From Pseudomonadota bacterium (GTDB lineage Bacteria; Pseudomonadota; Alphaproteobacteria; Rhizobiales; Xanthobacteraceae), in NCBI GenBank assembly GCA_023391175.1, contig JAEWBL010000439.1, forward strand, positions 1-14,800: a DNA stretch of 14,800 nucleotides. The letters are read 5' to 3'. Each line of letters opens with the position of its first letter. Within the stretch, counting starts at the first letter, position 1. A model generated the notes under the pieces. The model was not told the DNA's origin, searched no databases, and saw only the letters and a list, made by a program, of their open reading frames with translations. Below are positions 14,563 to 14,800 of this stretch, piece after piece. Both the position numbers and the translations under genes were made by a program.

Positions 14563-14800
14563 ATGGACCAGTGCTCGATATAGAAGAGGTCGAGCTCGAC
14601 GCCGCGCTCGGCCTTCTCCAGCGTGTTGATGCCCCCGCGCATGCCGTTGATCTGCGCCCAGCCGGTGATGCCCGGCTTCATGCGGTAGCGCGCCACATAC
14701 TGGCTGATGGCTTCGTAGCGGACGTTGGTGGCCACCTTCATGTTGGGCACATGGGGGCGCGGGCCGACGACGCTCATCTCGCCGCGCAGCACATTGATGA
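14496..14800 (-). CDS. Partial polyprenyl-phosphate sugar transferase (WcaJ/ExoY/PssA type), C-terminal end
   Basis: The last 100 or so residues of a bacterial sugar transferase; the N-terminal part lies beyond the right edge. Visible marks are NVLRGEMSVVGPRPHVPN, RYRMKPGITGWAQINGMRG, ELDLFYIEHWSIWFDIRI and the end LTVTKGMAGPSVF. This family moves a sugar 1-phosphate from a nucleotide sugar to undecaprenyl phosphate at the inner membrane, the first step of repeat-unit assembly. The frame is open from the edge with no in-window start required; a GTG at 14792 in the same frame is internal to the conserved region, so it is not the true start. It is transcribed leftward with the GH18-like gene, which begins inside its 3' end. 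Which sugar it transfers cannot be told. Confidence 0.92.
   Translation of the reverse strand, partial: INVLRGEMSVVGPRPHVPNMKVATNVRYEAISQYVARYRMKPGITGWAQINGMRGGINTLEKAERGVELDLFYIEHWSIWFDIRIMLLTVTKGMAGPSVF

Noticed and set aside
1..14800. CRISPR array, tRNA or rRNA gene, insertion sequence or phage integration site
   Set aside because: No regular spaced repeats of the right size, no cloverleaf or rRNA-like segment, and no transposase or integrase motif seen on either strand.

Overview
The window is GC-rich throughout and reads as chromosomal DNA of an alphaproteobacterium, probably of the Hyphomicrobiales (Rhizobiales). That placement rests on codon and base composition and on the style of the polysaccharide genes, so it is tentative. 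No rRNA, tRNA, CRISPR array, transposase or phage gene is visible. The whole window is part of one exopolysaccharide or capsule locus of the Wzx/Wzy type, cut at both ends.

Layout, left to right. Positions 1-318 (minus) hold the start of an exported protein of unknown function that runs off the left edge. After a 347-base gap, a plus-strand block carries a Wzx-type flippase (666-1961), a chain-length/co-polymerase protein whose C-terminal kinase-like domain lacks a working ATP-binding loop (2132-4294), a Wza-like outer-membrane export lipoprotein (4484-5362), a WecG/TagA/CpsF (GT26) glycosyltransferase (5481-6350) and a Wzy-like membrane polymerase or ligase (6373-7779). Facing it, with 6 bases between the stop codons, is a GMC-family flavin oxidoreductase (7786-9447, minus).

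A 521-base divergent intergenic region follows, holding three 15-base direct repeats and a dense nest of palindromes. It leads into a heptose cassette on the plus strand: an HddA-like heptose 7-phosphate kinase (9969-11018), a fusion of an HddC-like nucleotidyltransferase to a GmhB-like phosphatase (11125-12348), and an AGE-family sugar epimerase joined to the fusion gene by an ATGA overlap (12345-13505). A hairpin that includes both stop codons separates this from a minus-strand pair: the end of a polyprenyl-phosphate sugar transferase (14496 to the right edge) and an overlapping secreted GH18-like glycoside hydrolase (13516-14562).

How the parts fit together (inference): the sugar transferase starts a repeat unit on undecaprenyl phosphate, the GT26 enzyme and others outside the window extend it, Wzx flips it, Wzy with the co-polymerase polymerises it, and the Wza-like lipoprotein exports it. 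The kinase, fusion and epimerase genes suggest that the polymer contains a D-glycero-D-manno-heptose-type sugar supplied as a nucleotide sugar. The GMC enzyme may oxidise a sugar, and the GH18 protein may trim or release polymer. The most unusual elements are the pseudokinase co-polymerase, the heptose fusion enzyme with an altered zinc site, the coupled epimerase, and the palindrome-rich divergent control region.
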